From positions 1-9,500 of the forward strand of contig JABURN010000217.1 of the NCBI GenBank assembly GCA_014762585.1: a DNA stretch of 9,500 bases. The letters are read 5' to 3'. A program made the position numbers and the translations under genes. Shown piece by piece: positions 1 to 5,659 of this stretch. Under the pieces are notes generated by a model, which was given only the letters and a program-made list of their open reading frames with translations, made no database searches and was not told where the DNA came from. Every line of letters starts with the position of its first letter. Within the stretch, counting starts at the first letter, position 1. This stretch comes from Methylophaga sp. (GTDB lineage: Bacteria; Pseudomonadota; Gammaproteobacteria; Nitrosococcales; Methylophagaceae).

Positions 1-123
1 GAACGTCATTTCCTCGTCCATGCAATAGACACAACGATAGTCACATCGGTCGGTAATCGACATACGTACGTATGTAACTTTGCGTCCGAAGCGGTCAACC
101 AATTGTGTCGGTAATTCGCTCAT
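1..123 (-). CDS. moaA: GTP 3',8-cyclase MoaA, N-terminal fragment (continues past window start)
   Basis: This radical SAM enzyme performs the first step of molybdenum cofactor synthesis in the cytoplasm, converting GTP to 3',8-cyclo-GTP, which MoaC turns into cyclic pyranopterin phosphate. Only the first 41 codons are present. They begin [20 protein letters not shown] and carry the radical SAM cluster motif CxxxCxxC at C27, C31 and C34, in the context [12 protein letters not shown] that is characteristic of MoaA. The family is usually about 330 residues, so the SPASM-like C-terminal cluster region lies outside the window. The ATG at 121-123 lies one base beyond the stop of the DUF2892 gene, so the two are probably cotranscribed and possibly translationally coupled. 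The identification rests on N-terminal similarity only, but that segment is diagnostic. Confidence 0.9.
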   Translation of the reverse strand, partial: MSELPTQLVDRFGRKVTYVRMSITDRCDYRCVYCMDEEMTF

Positions 124-124
124 T

Positions 125-349
125 TCAATATCCGTTATTCCGGCTGCTGTTGCCGGCGTTGCTATCACAGCTTTTGATAGTGGAAAAGCCAAACAAGGCA
201 TATCCACCACAACGGCCAGTAAGCCCATTCAACACCAGAGCCAGTCCGAGTAATGCCCACCAACTCTGATAATACAAGGCTGTCACTATTATAACTGTGC
301 CGATGAGGATACGTAAAAGCCGGTCCCAGTTTGCCAGATTTTTCTGCAT
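125..349 (-). CDS. small DUF2892 (YgaP-like) inner-membrane protein
   Basis: This 74-residue protein begins [20 protein letters not shown]. It matches the DUF2892/YgaP-type transmembrane domain: an N-terminal N..DR.LR.L.G pattern, a hydrophobic hairpin of two membrane segments (about residues 11-27 and 30-46), and a C-terminal [14 protein letters not shown] segment like the family's TG-C-x-x-Y-x-x-x-G-x-ST end. The domain occurs alone or fused to rhodanese sulfurtransferase domains; no rhodanese is attached here. The tail after residue 58 is Asn/Ser-rich and polar. Its function is unknown. The adjacency to moaA suggests a shared transcript but proves no role in cofactor synthesis. Only a weak ribosome site (GAG) precedes the ATG. 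Confidence 0.75.
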   Translation of the reverse strand: MQKNLANWDRLLRILIGTVIIVTALYYQSWWALLGLALVLNGLTGRCGGYALFGFSTIKSCDSNAGNSSRNNGY

Positions 350-360
350 CGTTATCTCAT

Positions 361-390
361 AAAAATAAACCCCGCAGGGCGGGGTTTATT
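361..390 (-). terminator. Rho-independent terminator after yccA
   Basis: A perfect 12-bp inverted repeat (364-375 and 379-390, AATAAACCCCGC in either direction) closes a 3-nt loop. On the minus strand the GC-rich stem runs into TTTATTTTT, a good uridine tract. It lies just downstream of the yccA stop. The plus-strand side has a poorer T tract. The hairpin ends only about 12 bases before the DUF2892 start codon. Confidence 0.9.
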
Positions 391-425
391 AGAAAACAAA
401 TTAAACGCTCAGTTCACTGTGGCAT

Positions 426-1097
426 TTAATCATCGCCTGAGAAAGCACCCAGAAGATGCAGCAGGCTGGTAAACAGATTGTAAATAGAAACATACAGCGT
501 CACTGTCGCCATGATGTAGTTGGTTTCACCACCATTCACGATCTGACTGGTTTCATACAAAATCAAACCGGCCATCAGCAGTACGAACATGGCAGAAACG
601 GCCAGTGACAGACCCGGCATCTCAAAGAAGAATGCCGCGAGCCCCGCCAGGAAAGCAACCAGGATACCAACGAACAGGAAACCGCCCATAAAACTGAAGT
701 CTTTCTGACTTTTTACTGCATAGGCTGACAAGGCAAAGAAGATAATGCCGGTACCGCCCAATGCCTGCATCACGATTTGGCTACCATTAGGCAGGCCCAG
801 ATACATATTGACGATTGGCCCCAGCGTGAAGCCCATAAAACCGGTCAGTGCAAAGACTGAAGCCAGGCCCCAGACACTGTTACGCAGTTTGGCAGTCAAA
901 AACAAAAGGCCGAAGTAGCCAATCAGGGTTAAGAGGATGCCCGGATGTGGCAGATTCAATGCCATGGAAAGACCAGCAGTCATGGCACTGAATACCAGTG
1001 TCATGGCAAGCAAGCTGTATGTGTTTCTGAGTAGCTTGTTGGTCTCAAGTACTGACTGCTGCGAACGAGCAACCGTCGATTGAGCATCGTAATTCAT
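426..1097 (-). CDS. yccA: BAX inhibitor-1 / YccA family integral membrane protein
   Basis: This 223-residue, seven-membrane-segment protein is close to the roughly 219 residues of E. coli YccA. In E. coli, YccA is an inner-membrane substrate and modulator of the FtsH protease, and the BI-1 superfamily includes pH-sensitive calcium-leak channels. The cytoplasmic N terminus (about 24 residues, beginning MNYDAQSTVARSQQSV) leads to RNTYSLLAMTL. The conserved family end is visible at about residues 182-218, with LYETSQIVNGGETNYIMATV and LYVSIYNLFTSLLHLLG. The start is supported by GGAG complementary to 1106-1109, eight bases before the ATG. A strong terminator follows, so it is probably transcribed alone from the promoter at 1147-1174. 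Family assignment is secure, but the physiological role in this organism is inferred from E. coli. Confidence 0.93.
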   Translation of the reverse strand: MNYDAQSTVARSQQSVLETNKLLRNTYSLLAMTLVFSAMTAGLSMALNLPHPGILLTLIGYFGLLFLTAKLRNSVWGLASVFALTGFMGFTLGPIVNMYLGLPNGSQIVMQALGGTGIIFFALSAYAVKSQKDFSFMGGFLFVGILVAFLAGLAAFFFEMPGLSLAVSAMFVLLMAGLILYETSQIVNGGETNYIMATVTLYVSIYNLFTSLLHLLGAFSGDD

Positions 1098-1146
1098 CAG
1101 AGTGTCTCCGTTTGATGTTGATGAAATTGTCTATTGCACTGACAAC

Positions 1147-1174
1147 ATCCTACCTTATAAGTTCTAAATGGCAA
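1147..1174 (-). promoter_or_regulatory. probable sigma-70 promoter for yccA
   Basis: Read on the minus strand, TTGCCA (1174-1169) and TAGGAT (1152-1147) are separated by 16 bp and lie about 50 bp before the yccA ATG. The match is moderate at both boxes. A second TATAAG occurs inside the spacer, so the exact -10 is uncertain. Confidence 0.45.
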
Positions 1175-1212
1175 TAGGATTCAGACCGGCAGAAATAATT
1201 TTGCCTTAGCGG

Positions 1213-1240
1213 TTGTGCTGACGGGTATTATCTGTATAAT
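1213..1240 (+). promoter_or_regulatory. promoter of tRNA-Ser
   Basis: A perfect -10 TATAAT lies at 1235-1240, 11 bp before the tRNA. A partial -35 TTGTGC lies at 1213-1218 with a 16-bp spacer. The distance implies a very short 5' leader on the precursor tRNA. The promoter is divergent from that of yccA. Confidence 0.65.
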
Positions 1241-1251
1241 TTCGCATCTTC

Positions 1252-1341
1252 GGAGGGATGGCAGAGCGGTTGAATGCACCGGTCTTGAAAACCGGCATGG
1301 TTTAACGACCATCCAGGGTTCGAATCCCTGTCCCTCCGCCA
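1252..1341 (+). tRNA. serT: tRNA-Ser (anticodon UGA)
   Basis: This is a complete 90-nt class II tRNA. The acceptor stem GGAGGGA (1252-1258) pairs with TCCCTCC (1331-1337), followed by discriminator G and an encoded CCA (1339-1341). The anticodon stem CCGGT/ACCGG (1279-1283 and 1291-1295) encloses loop CTTGAAA with anticodon TGA at 1286-1288. The long variable arm ATGGT...ACCAT (1297-1312) identifies it as serine. The T arm CAGGG-TTCGAAT-CCCTG (1314-1330) is perfect. It reads UCA and, with cmo5U34, the other UCN codons. A36-A37-A38 is the recognition triplet for i6A/ms2i6A at A37 by MiaA, so t6A is not expected here. It has its own promoter and terminator. The symbol serT follows E. coli usage for this isoacceptor. 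Confidence 0.98.
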
Positions 1342-1346
1342 GATAT

Positions 1347-1379
1347 AAGCCCCGAGCAGATAATGTTCGGGGCTTTTTC
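1347..1379 (+). terminator. Rho-independent terminator of tRNA-Ser
   Basis: The stem AGCCCCGA (1348-1355) pairs with TCGGGGCT (1367-1374) across an 11-nt loop, followed by TTTTCTTTTTC. It begins six bases after the CCA end, so the tRNA is a single-gene transcript. Confidence 0.9.
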
Positions 1380-1406
1380 TTTTTCTGCACACTAGATTAT
1401 TGAGTG

Positions 1407-1760
1407 TCAAAACTTCTTCTGGGCTTTGGGCTTTGTAAGATGGGCTGACGCCGATTTCAGTGAGTCACCCTAGGCGTTCGCCGCTTCGTTGAGCCCTGTC
1501 TTAATTTCTTTCCAGGCACCCTTACCGACTTCATCTAACTCACTGAATTCTGTTCTACTGCGCCCTGCCTGACTTGTACCGCTCTGCTTTAATTGTTGCA
1601 TTCAAGTTGAGCTTCCGTGCTGGCTAAGTTAGCTTTGGCTTTTGTTTGTCGACTTCATTGCTCTGTTTAAGGAGTTGGCTCTGAATTTTTTTCTTGAGGG
1701 TATCGACCTTTAGCTCAGATTAATCTGGACTTTGACATCGTATGGCTGTGCGTATTCATA
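1407..1760 (-). pseudogene. decayed small coiled-coil protein gene, resembling sll1863-type stress proteins
   Basis: No intact ORF is present, but the minus strand reads as protein if frame changes are allowed. The most convincing part is the last reading frame (1599 down to the TGA at 1407-1409). It contains ELDEVGKGAWKEIKTGLNEA, then an internal TAG at 1470-1472, then GDSLKSASAHLTKPKAQKKF. The pattern GxAWxxLKxGxxxAxxAWxxSLKxA is typical of the C terminus of small Lys/Glu-rich coiled-coil proteins, and the amber codon sits where a Trp (TGG) would be expected. Upstream, segments KANLASTEAQLE and LKVDTLKKKIQSQ, each heptad-like and charged, lie in other frames. They are separated from it by a shift near 1590-1603 and an apparent one-base loss in an A run near 1640-1646. 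An in-frame ATG exists at 1757-1759, but the true start cannot be fixed. The family name is inference from pattern; decay is directly visible. Confidence 0.5.
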
Positions 1761-1836
1761 CCGCTGTTGAGTTTCTCAGCGTGTCTGTTTCTGCTACATT
1801 GCAGAGCAGTTTCAACAATTTGTCAGGCCATCGATA

Positions 1837-2277
1837 ATGTCTCGCAGCCTTATTCTTTTATGTCTATCACTTCTCTCACTCTTGCCGCTAAATCTCATGG
1901 CAGAGTCGGCGAGTGGTCTGGAAATTAATCATCCCCAGAAATTGGCGCTTGTCTACACGATAGAACCCGATGAGATCGATCAGGCTACATTACAGACATT
2001 GATAAACGAGGTACTGGTTGACACCCCGATTGAACTGAGTTCACGAGATGATGCACAGCTATTTCTGAGAGTCGAAAAACATGCTGGCCGCTACCTGCTA
2101 TATCTCGACTTCAGCAGAGCGGTCTCTTACTGTGCCAGTGGTCAGCGTTATATCAAGGATGGATTTGTCTGGGGCCGTTATGCCAAAGACATCAGCGATA
2201 TCGATCAGTTACACGAAGATGTCATTTATCTGTTTGAAGAGTTCATCAAACAGTATCAGGAAGCAAATAATCTTTAG
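1837..2277 (+). CDS. hypothetical exported protein, about 146 aa
   Basis: I do not recognise the family. The first 22 residues form a clear Sec signal peptide: Met-Ser-Arg, a Leu-rich core, and a likely cleavage after LMA or MAESA. The mature part is about 124 residues, acidic, with mixed alpha/beta character. It has an LFLRVEKHAGRYLLYLDFSR beta-rich centre, a single Cys in the AVSYCASGQRY segment (about residue 99), a FVWGRYAKDISDID motif, and a C-terminal amphipathic helix ending EEFIKQYQEANNL. The lone Cys lies well inside the mature protein, so this is not a lipoprotein. The location is probably periplasmic. The ribosome site before the ATG is poor, with no clear GGAG within 12 bases. No partner gene is evident, since the neighbours are a pseudogene and an unrelated surface-type protein. 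Confidence 0.65.
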   Translation: MSRSLILLCLSLLSLLPLNLMAESASGLEINHPQKLALVYTIEPDEIDQATLQTLINEVLVDTPIELSSRDDAQLFLRVEKHAGRYLLYLDFSRAVSYCASGQRYIKDGFVWGRYAKDISDIDQLHEDVIYLFEEFIKQYQEANNL

Positions 2278-2579
2278 TCTGCTTGGTCACACAAAGAACC
2301 TCTTGCGCGCAACTTTGTCTATCCCTAGTCAGCTGCCATTCCTGCAGCACTTGCAGTCTTTATAGGCTGCTTCAAGCAGAATTTGAGCCCTAACATTGAA
2401 GAGGTATATGCTATGAAAATGCTTTCACACGCTGCGCCAAGTCATTGGAAATGCAGTTAACTCAGGGTTATACTTGGGCGATTTGAGGAAAAACCTCCTG
2501 CTTTTACGGGACGTTTTGCTCATCCGCGAAATTGACTGACGTATTTAAATAATCAGCTGACACTTCATCATGGAAGTTT
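2278..2579 (+). other. 302-bp intergenic stretch with weak hairpin and possible gene remnant
   Basis: No intact gene is visible. A small inverted repeat CTGCTT-C-AAGCAG (2367-2379) followed by AATTT could be a weak terminator for the preceding gene. GAGG at 2401-2404, eight bases before an ATG at 2413, looks like a genuine ribosome site. That frame encodes only 15 residues before TAA at 2458-2460. The +1 frame is open from 2417 to the TGA at 2537-2539 and encodes 40 residues, including LRQVIGNAVNSGLYLGDLRK. This is consistent with a small gene broken by a frameshift near its start, but I do not recognise the product and chance is not excluded. No convincing sigma-70 promoter for the next gene was seen. 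Confidence 0.3.
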
Positions 2580-2966
2580 ATGTTGTTTAACAGGCTACTC
2601 AGAATAGGCATTGCCTCGATAGCTTCATTTGGCATCATCACAAGCACCGAAGCTTCACTGGATCTGCTCGCAGGCGTCGAGGCCGGCATTGAAACTGATA
2701 CTTCAATGACTGCCACTGATCTCGAACAGACGCAAAAAGCCCTGTCGACCGAGGCTATCGGTTCACGGCATTACTGGATCAATCACGAGACTGGTAACGC
2801 CTATGAAATCAACATAGACCACACCTACTCCTACGGCCACTACCCTTGTCTTGCTTATGATCTATCTATCACCAAGGATAATGTGACAGAAGTGAAATCA
2901 CTGGACGCCTGCAAAAACAGCAGCGGTCAGTGGATTTCGATCACCCCGGCAGCGACCGCGCTCTGA
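2580..2966 (+). CDS. secreted protein resembling RT0821/Lpp0805-type surface proteins
   Basis: This 128-residue protein begins with a signal peptide of about 25 residues (basic MLFNRLLR, hydrophobic core, cleavage near TEA). The C-terminal half (about residues 62-125) has spaced features of the RT0821/Lpp0805 surface-protein family, related to the end of 17-kDa surface antigens. They are YWINHETGNAYEI, then a Tyr-rich strand HTYSYGHYPCLAYDLSI with one Cys, then SLDACKNSSGQWISI with a second Cys before a G-x-W end. The two Cys could form a disulfide in the periplasm. There is no lipobox Cys near residue 20. GGAAG at 2572-2576 gives a ribosome site only 3 bases from the ATG, but no other in-frame start exists after the stop at 2550-2552. 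The stop directly abuts that of cmoB. Family assignment is by pattern and only moderately sure. Confidence 0.6.
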   Translation: MLFNRLLRIGIASIASFGIITSTEASLDLLAGVEAGIETDTSMTATDLEQTQKALSTEAIGSRHYWINHETGNAYEINIDHTYSYGHYPCLAYDLSITKDNVTEVKSLDACKNSSGQWISITPAATAL

Positions 2967-3941
2967 TTATTTCGGCGCATCGGCAATAAAGACACCTCTT
3001 ACCGGAGCCGGATAACCTTCTATGGTTTTACTGCGATCCTCAGGGTCCAGAAAGTCTGCCAGAGACTCAAAAGTCATCCATTCAGTACTGCGCTGCTCAT
3101 CCAGAGATGTCACATCAATATCCACACATCGGGCATTTTTAAAACCGCAGCGTCGCAACCACAACAGCATCGTCTCCACTGAAGGGATAAACCAGACGTT
3201 ACGCATCTTTGCATATCGTTCTTCCGGCATCAGTGTCATGCCCGGGACATCCTGTATAATCAGTGTTTCAAGTACCAGCTCACCGCCAGGCTTCAGACAG
3301 GAGCGCAGCTCCAGCAGGTGACTCAATGGCGATTTGCGGTGATACAACACCCCCATTGAAAACACGGTATCGAACCAGGCCAGATTGTGCGGCATATGCT
3401 CAATACCGATGGGCACTACAAAGTGCCTGTCACTGCCGATAAAGTGATTCATCAGCTGGTACTGCATGGTAAAGACCAGGGTCGGGTCAATACCCAACAC
3501 AAAGCTGGCCCCCTCACCCAGCATGCGCCAGCCGTGATAGCCATTACCACCACCAACATCCAGCACACGGCGACCTTTCAACGGGCTTAAATGCGGCAGA
3601 ACCCGATCCCATTTCCAGTCCGAGCGCCATTCCGTATCAAGGTGAATATCAAACAGATGATATGGCCCCTTGCGCCAGGGATGAAATTGTTTGATAAGCT
3701 CAATGAAAGCACTACGATCGACTTCGCCAAGATCGGCAGCCGTGCCGATAGCCACCTGCGATTTCAGTTCAAGCTGACTGGGTTTAATGACAGGCAGGTC
3801 ATCAAGCGCTTGCTGCCACATGGGCATTTTGCCATGGCGGGTAAGTGAAAGTTGCGAGGCAATCTGTTTTTGCAAGCGTTGGCGCCATTCACTGAAACCG
3901 GCTTTGTCGAGCATGTCGAATAAAGGCTGGTAGTCGGTCAT
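2967..3941 (-). CDS. cmoB: tRNA U34 carboxymethyltransferase CmoB
   Basis: CmoB transfers the carboxymethyl group of carboxy-S-adenosylmethionine to 5-hydroxyuridine at tRNA position 34, giving cmo5U and so broad wobble reading. The protein is 324 residues, against 323 in E. coli. The Rossmann SAM motif VLDVGGGNGYHGW is at 127-138. Residues known in E. coli CmoB to contact Cx-SAM are conserved at identical numbers: K91 (in FHPWRKGPYHLF), W105, K110, G130, M196, Y200 (SMGVLYHR) and R315 (PAPVRGVFIADAP). The start overlaps the cmoA stop by 4 bp (ATGA, 3938-3941), indicating translational coupling. It is last in the tsaB-cmoA-cmoB operon. No terminator hairpin follows, and its stop codon abuts that of the opposite-strand gene. 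Confidence 0.97.
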   Translation of the reverse strand: MTDYQPLFDMLDKAGFSEWRQRLQKQIASQLSLTRHGKMPMWQQALDDLPVIKPSQLELKSQVAIGTAADLGEVDRSAFIELIKQFHPWRKGPYHLFDIHLDTEWRSDWKWDRVLPHLSPLKGRRVLDVGGGNGYHGWRMLGEGASFVLGIDPTLVFTMQYQLMNHFIGSDRHFVVPIGIEHMPHNLAWFDTVFSMGVLYHRKSPLSHLLELRSCLKPGGELVLETLIIQDVPGMTLMPEERYAKMRNVWFIPSVETMLLWLRRCGFKNARCVDIDVTSLDEQRSTEWMTFESLADFLDPEDRSKTIEGYPAPVRGVFIADAPK

Positions 3942-4672
3942 TTTACTGCCACCATCGACACAAAATTAAAACACTGATACCACTTTTCAACAAAGCTGAA
4001 ACCGGCCTGCTCAAGACGGGACTGGTGCTGACTTAAAGTCTCAGGAATCAATACTTTCTCCAGCGCGCTGCGTTTCTGGCTGATTTCCAGATCGCTGTAA
4101 CCATTGGCCCGTTTGAAGTCGTGATGAGAGTCAATGTGAAACTGATTGGTTCTGGGATCTTCGAAGGCCAGTTTCTCTGACAGAATTAATACGCCACCTG
4201 GCAGCATGCCATCGAAGATTTTCTGTATCAGGGCTTGTCTTAATTCCGGTGCAATAAACTGCAGGGTAAAGTTCATCACAACCACGGAAGCGTTTTCAAT
4301 TTTGACCTGGTTGATATCCGCGCAGCGTAGTTCCAACGGCACCGATTGTTCATCCTCGGCCAGTAGATCTCGGGCCTTGGCTATCATCGCTTCTGAATTA
4401 TCGACGGCAATGATTTTGCAATTCGGCTGCTGAATGGCATGCCGTAAGGACAGACTGACTGCCCCCAGCGAACAGCCGAGATCGTAGCAGTAGCTGTTTG
4501 CCTGGACGTAACGAGCCGCCATGATGCCGATATTGCTGATAAGTGTCGCATAGCCAGGCACCGAGCGCTGGATCATGTCCGGGAATACGCTGACAACCCG
4601 CTCATCAAATCGAAAATCGACCATCTGCTCCAATGGCGCGGCGTAGATCTTGTCTTTATCTCTGGCCATCAT
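3938..4672 (-). CDS. cmoA: carboxy-S-adenosyl-L-methionine synthase CmoA
   Basis: CmoA makes Cx-SAM from S-adenosylmethionine and prephenate, the donor used by CmoB. The protein is 244 residues (E. coli 247) and has the class I methyltransferase fold. Y41 lies in RSVPGYATLI, with DLGCSLGAVSLSLR at 64-77, DNSEAM at 91-96, DI at 119-120, NFTLQFI at 134-140 and R201. These match the E. coli ligand contacts with a constant offset of +2. The second codon is also ATG (4667-4669), so translation could begin one codon later. The first ATG overlaps the tsaB stop as ATGA (4669-4672). Because both junctions in this operon are 4-bp overlaps, the three proteins are probably made by coupled translation in similar amounts. 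Confidence 0.97.
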   Translation of the reverse strand: MMARDKDKIYAAPLEQMVDFRFDERVVSVFPDMIQRSVPGYATLISNIGIMAARYVQANSYCYDLGCSLGAVSLSLRHAIQQPNCKIIAVDNSEAMIAKARDLLAEDEQSVPLELRCADINQVKIENASVVVMNFTLQFIAPELRQALIQKIFDGMLPGGVLILSEKLAFEDPRTNQFHIDSHHDFKRANGYSDLEISQKRSALEKVLIPETLSQHQSRLEQAGFSFVEKWYQCFNFVSMVAVK

Positions 4673-5352
4673 TGCTCGTCTTTTTTCTTGGCGACATTGT
4701 CCCGCAGGTAAACTGGCACTGCCTGCTCTGCAGATATGGTCTGGCCCTGCTCAGCTAACTTGCTGGCCAGCTTCGTCATCACTGCTGCTGTCGGCAGTAA
4801 TGTCTCATCCTCGCCTGAGAGTTGAGCTGAAAAGTTAGCCTTTAATACTTCGCCATGTTCCTGCCAGCCCGTGCCCGCGGCAAACCATTTATTCGAATCA
4901 AGCGGATGGAATGTTTCAGGCGGGCAAACCTGTTCGTCATCGCACAGAACTGCCAGCCCGTTTTCCTCGCGATAATGCGCGGCATAAATCTCACCCATGC
5001 GGGCATCCAGGGCCACAGCAATATGTTTAGCGCCAAATTCATCGATGGCTCTCTGGGCTACCGCTGCCAGGGTCGACACCGGTATCACAGGAAGCTCACG
5101 TGCAAAAGCAATCCCCTGTGCCACGCCGACACCAACGCGAACACCGGTGAATGAGCCCGGCCCACGACCAAAAGCGAGCAGATCGACATCTTTCAGCGTC
5201 ACCTCTGCTTGTTGCAGCAGATCATCAAGCATGCCCAGTACACGCTCTGAATGACCTCGCTGAGTCATCATGTTCTGCTCGAATAACTGATCTTGATTTA
5301 ACAAGGCGACGGAGCACATCTCGGTGCAGGTATCTAGGGCTAGAATTTTCAT
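4669..5352 (-). CDS. tsaB: tRNA threonylcarbamoyladenosine synthesis protein TsaB
   Basis: TsaB is the non-catalytic ASKHA-fold partner of TsaD. With TsaE, the complex transfers threonylcarbamoyl from TsaC-made threonylcarbamoyl-AMP to A37 of tRNAs reading ANN codons. The protein is 227 residues (E. coli 231). It shows the N-terminal strand MKILALDTCTEMCSVAL, QRGHSERVL at 31-39, the glycine-rich GRGPGSFTGVRVG at 62-74, and DARMGEIYAA at 116-125. Weakly conserved C-terminal sequence (YLRDNVAKKKDEQ) follows, as usual in the family. The start is the canonical MKILALDT terminus, but no Shine-Dalgarno sequence is visible before it: the preceding bases are AACTTTTTCGTATT. It is first in the operon with cmoA and cmoB, so two different anticodon-loop modification pathways are co-expressed. 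Confidence 0.96.
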   Translation of the reverse strand: MKILALDTCTEMCSVALLNQDQLFEQNMMTQRGHSERVLGMLDDLLQQAEVTLKDVDLLAFGRGPGSFTGVRVGVGVAQGIAFARELPVIPVSTLAAVAQRAIDEFGAKHIAVALDARMGEIYAAHYREENGLAVLCDDEQVCPPETFHPLDSNKWFAAGTGWQEHGEVLKANFSAQLSGEDETLLPTAAVMTKLASKLAEQGQTISAEQAVPVYLRDNVAKKKDEQ

Positions 5353-5374
5353 AATACGAAAAAGTTTGTCGTCA

Positions 5375-5404
5375 TTTGGCTGTCACAAGCGCGCATTATA
5401 ATGC
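5375..5404. promoter_or_regulatory. palindromic -10 region between tsaB and the membrane miniprotein
   Basis: A perfect 12-bp palindrome GCATTATAATGC (5393-5404) contains two overlapping consensus -10 elements: TATAAT on plus (5397-5402) and TATAAT on minus (5400-5395). For the plus strand, TTTGGC at 5375-5380 is a possible -35 at 16 bp. No good minus-strand -35 was found. Such symmetric -10 elements are known to fire in both directions. The site lies 41 bp from the tsaB start and 33 bp from the miniprotein start. Confidence 0.55.
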
Positions 5405-5437
5405 AAAGCATCTGATTCGATGGAGCGAGGACAGAGT

Positions 5438-5560
5438 ATGTTACTGCTGATTATTGATGCTATCTACGTTTTGAGAGAGTTAGCGCGCTTGCTGTTTGTG
5501 GTGATGACTTCCCCGTTTGCCGTTGTCGGCGGCCTGCTGTTGCTGGCTGGACAGCCCTGA
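5438..5560 (+). CDS. 40-residue hydrophobic membrane miniprotein
   Basis: The ORF of 41 codons including TGA encodes MLLLIIDAIYVLRELARLLF followed by a second hydrophobic stretch VVMTSPFAVVGGLLLLAG and ends QP. It has a basic/acidic patch (RELAR, residues 13-17) between two hydrophobic segments, so it could span the membrane once or form a tight hairpin. GGAGCGAGG at 5422-5430, with GAGG seven bases before the ATG, is a strong ribosome site, and the upstream palindromic region supplies a -10. I do not recognise a family. The evidence for coding is the ribosome site, the composition and the promoter spacing. It is divergent from tsaB and codirectional with the 79-residue gene 99 bp downstream. 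Confidence 0.55.
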   Translation: MLLLIIDAIYVLRELARLLFVVMTSPFAVVGGLLLLAGQP

Positions 5561-5581
5561 TTACACGCCACACCCAAGAGC

Positions 5582-5608
5582 TTGACACACTGTTATTTTC
5601 TATTTAAT
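5582..5608 (+). promoter_or_regulatory. probable promoter of the 79-aa conserved gene
   Basis: A perfect -35 TTGACA (5582-5587) is followed by TTTAAT (5603-5608, five of six to consensus) with a short 15-bp spacer. It lies about 50 bp before the ATG at 5660. The suboptimal spacing leaves the -10 assignment open. Confidence 0.45.
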
Positions 5609-5659
5609 TCAATCTGTTATAGCATAGTGGTGTCAGAACATTTCTGGGAGGAGATGACT

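Noticed and set aside
61..74. Perfect 14-bp palindrome CATACGTACGTATG
   Set aside because: It lies inside moaA codons for a conserved segment and is not placed like an operator for any start in the window. Probably chance.
1181..1410. Open frames on both strands over the tRNA, with peptides such as GRAVECTGLENRHG and RDSNPGWSLNHAGF
   Set aside because: These are translations of the tRNA-Ser gene and its terminator, a well-known source of false protein calls.
2081..2365. 94-residue plus-strand frame overlapping the exported protein gene
   Set aside because: It is in a different frame of a gene with a clear signal peptide, and has no ribosome site or recognisable motif.
2504..2716. 70-residue minus-strand frame opposite the surface-type protein
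   Set aside because: Low-complexity Ser/Ala/Met composition and position antisense to a better-supported gene.
5582..5659. N-terminal extension of the 79-aa gene from the ATG at 5582 frame
   Set aside because: It would translate through the -35/-10 region and the ribosome site. GGGAGGAG directly before 5654-5660 fixes the later start.
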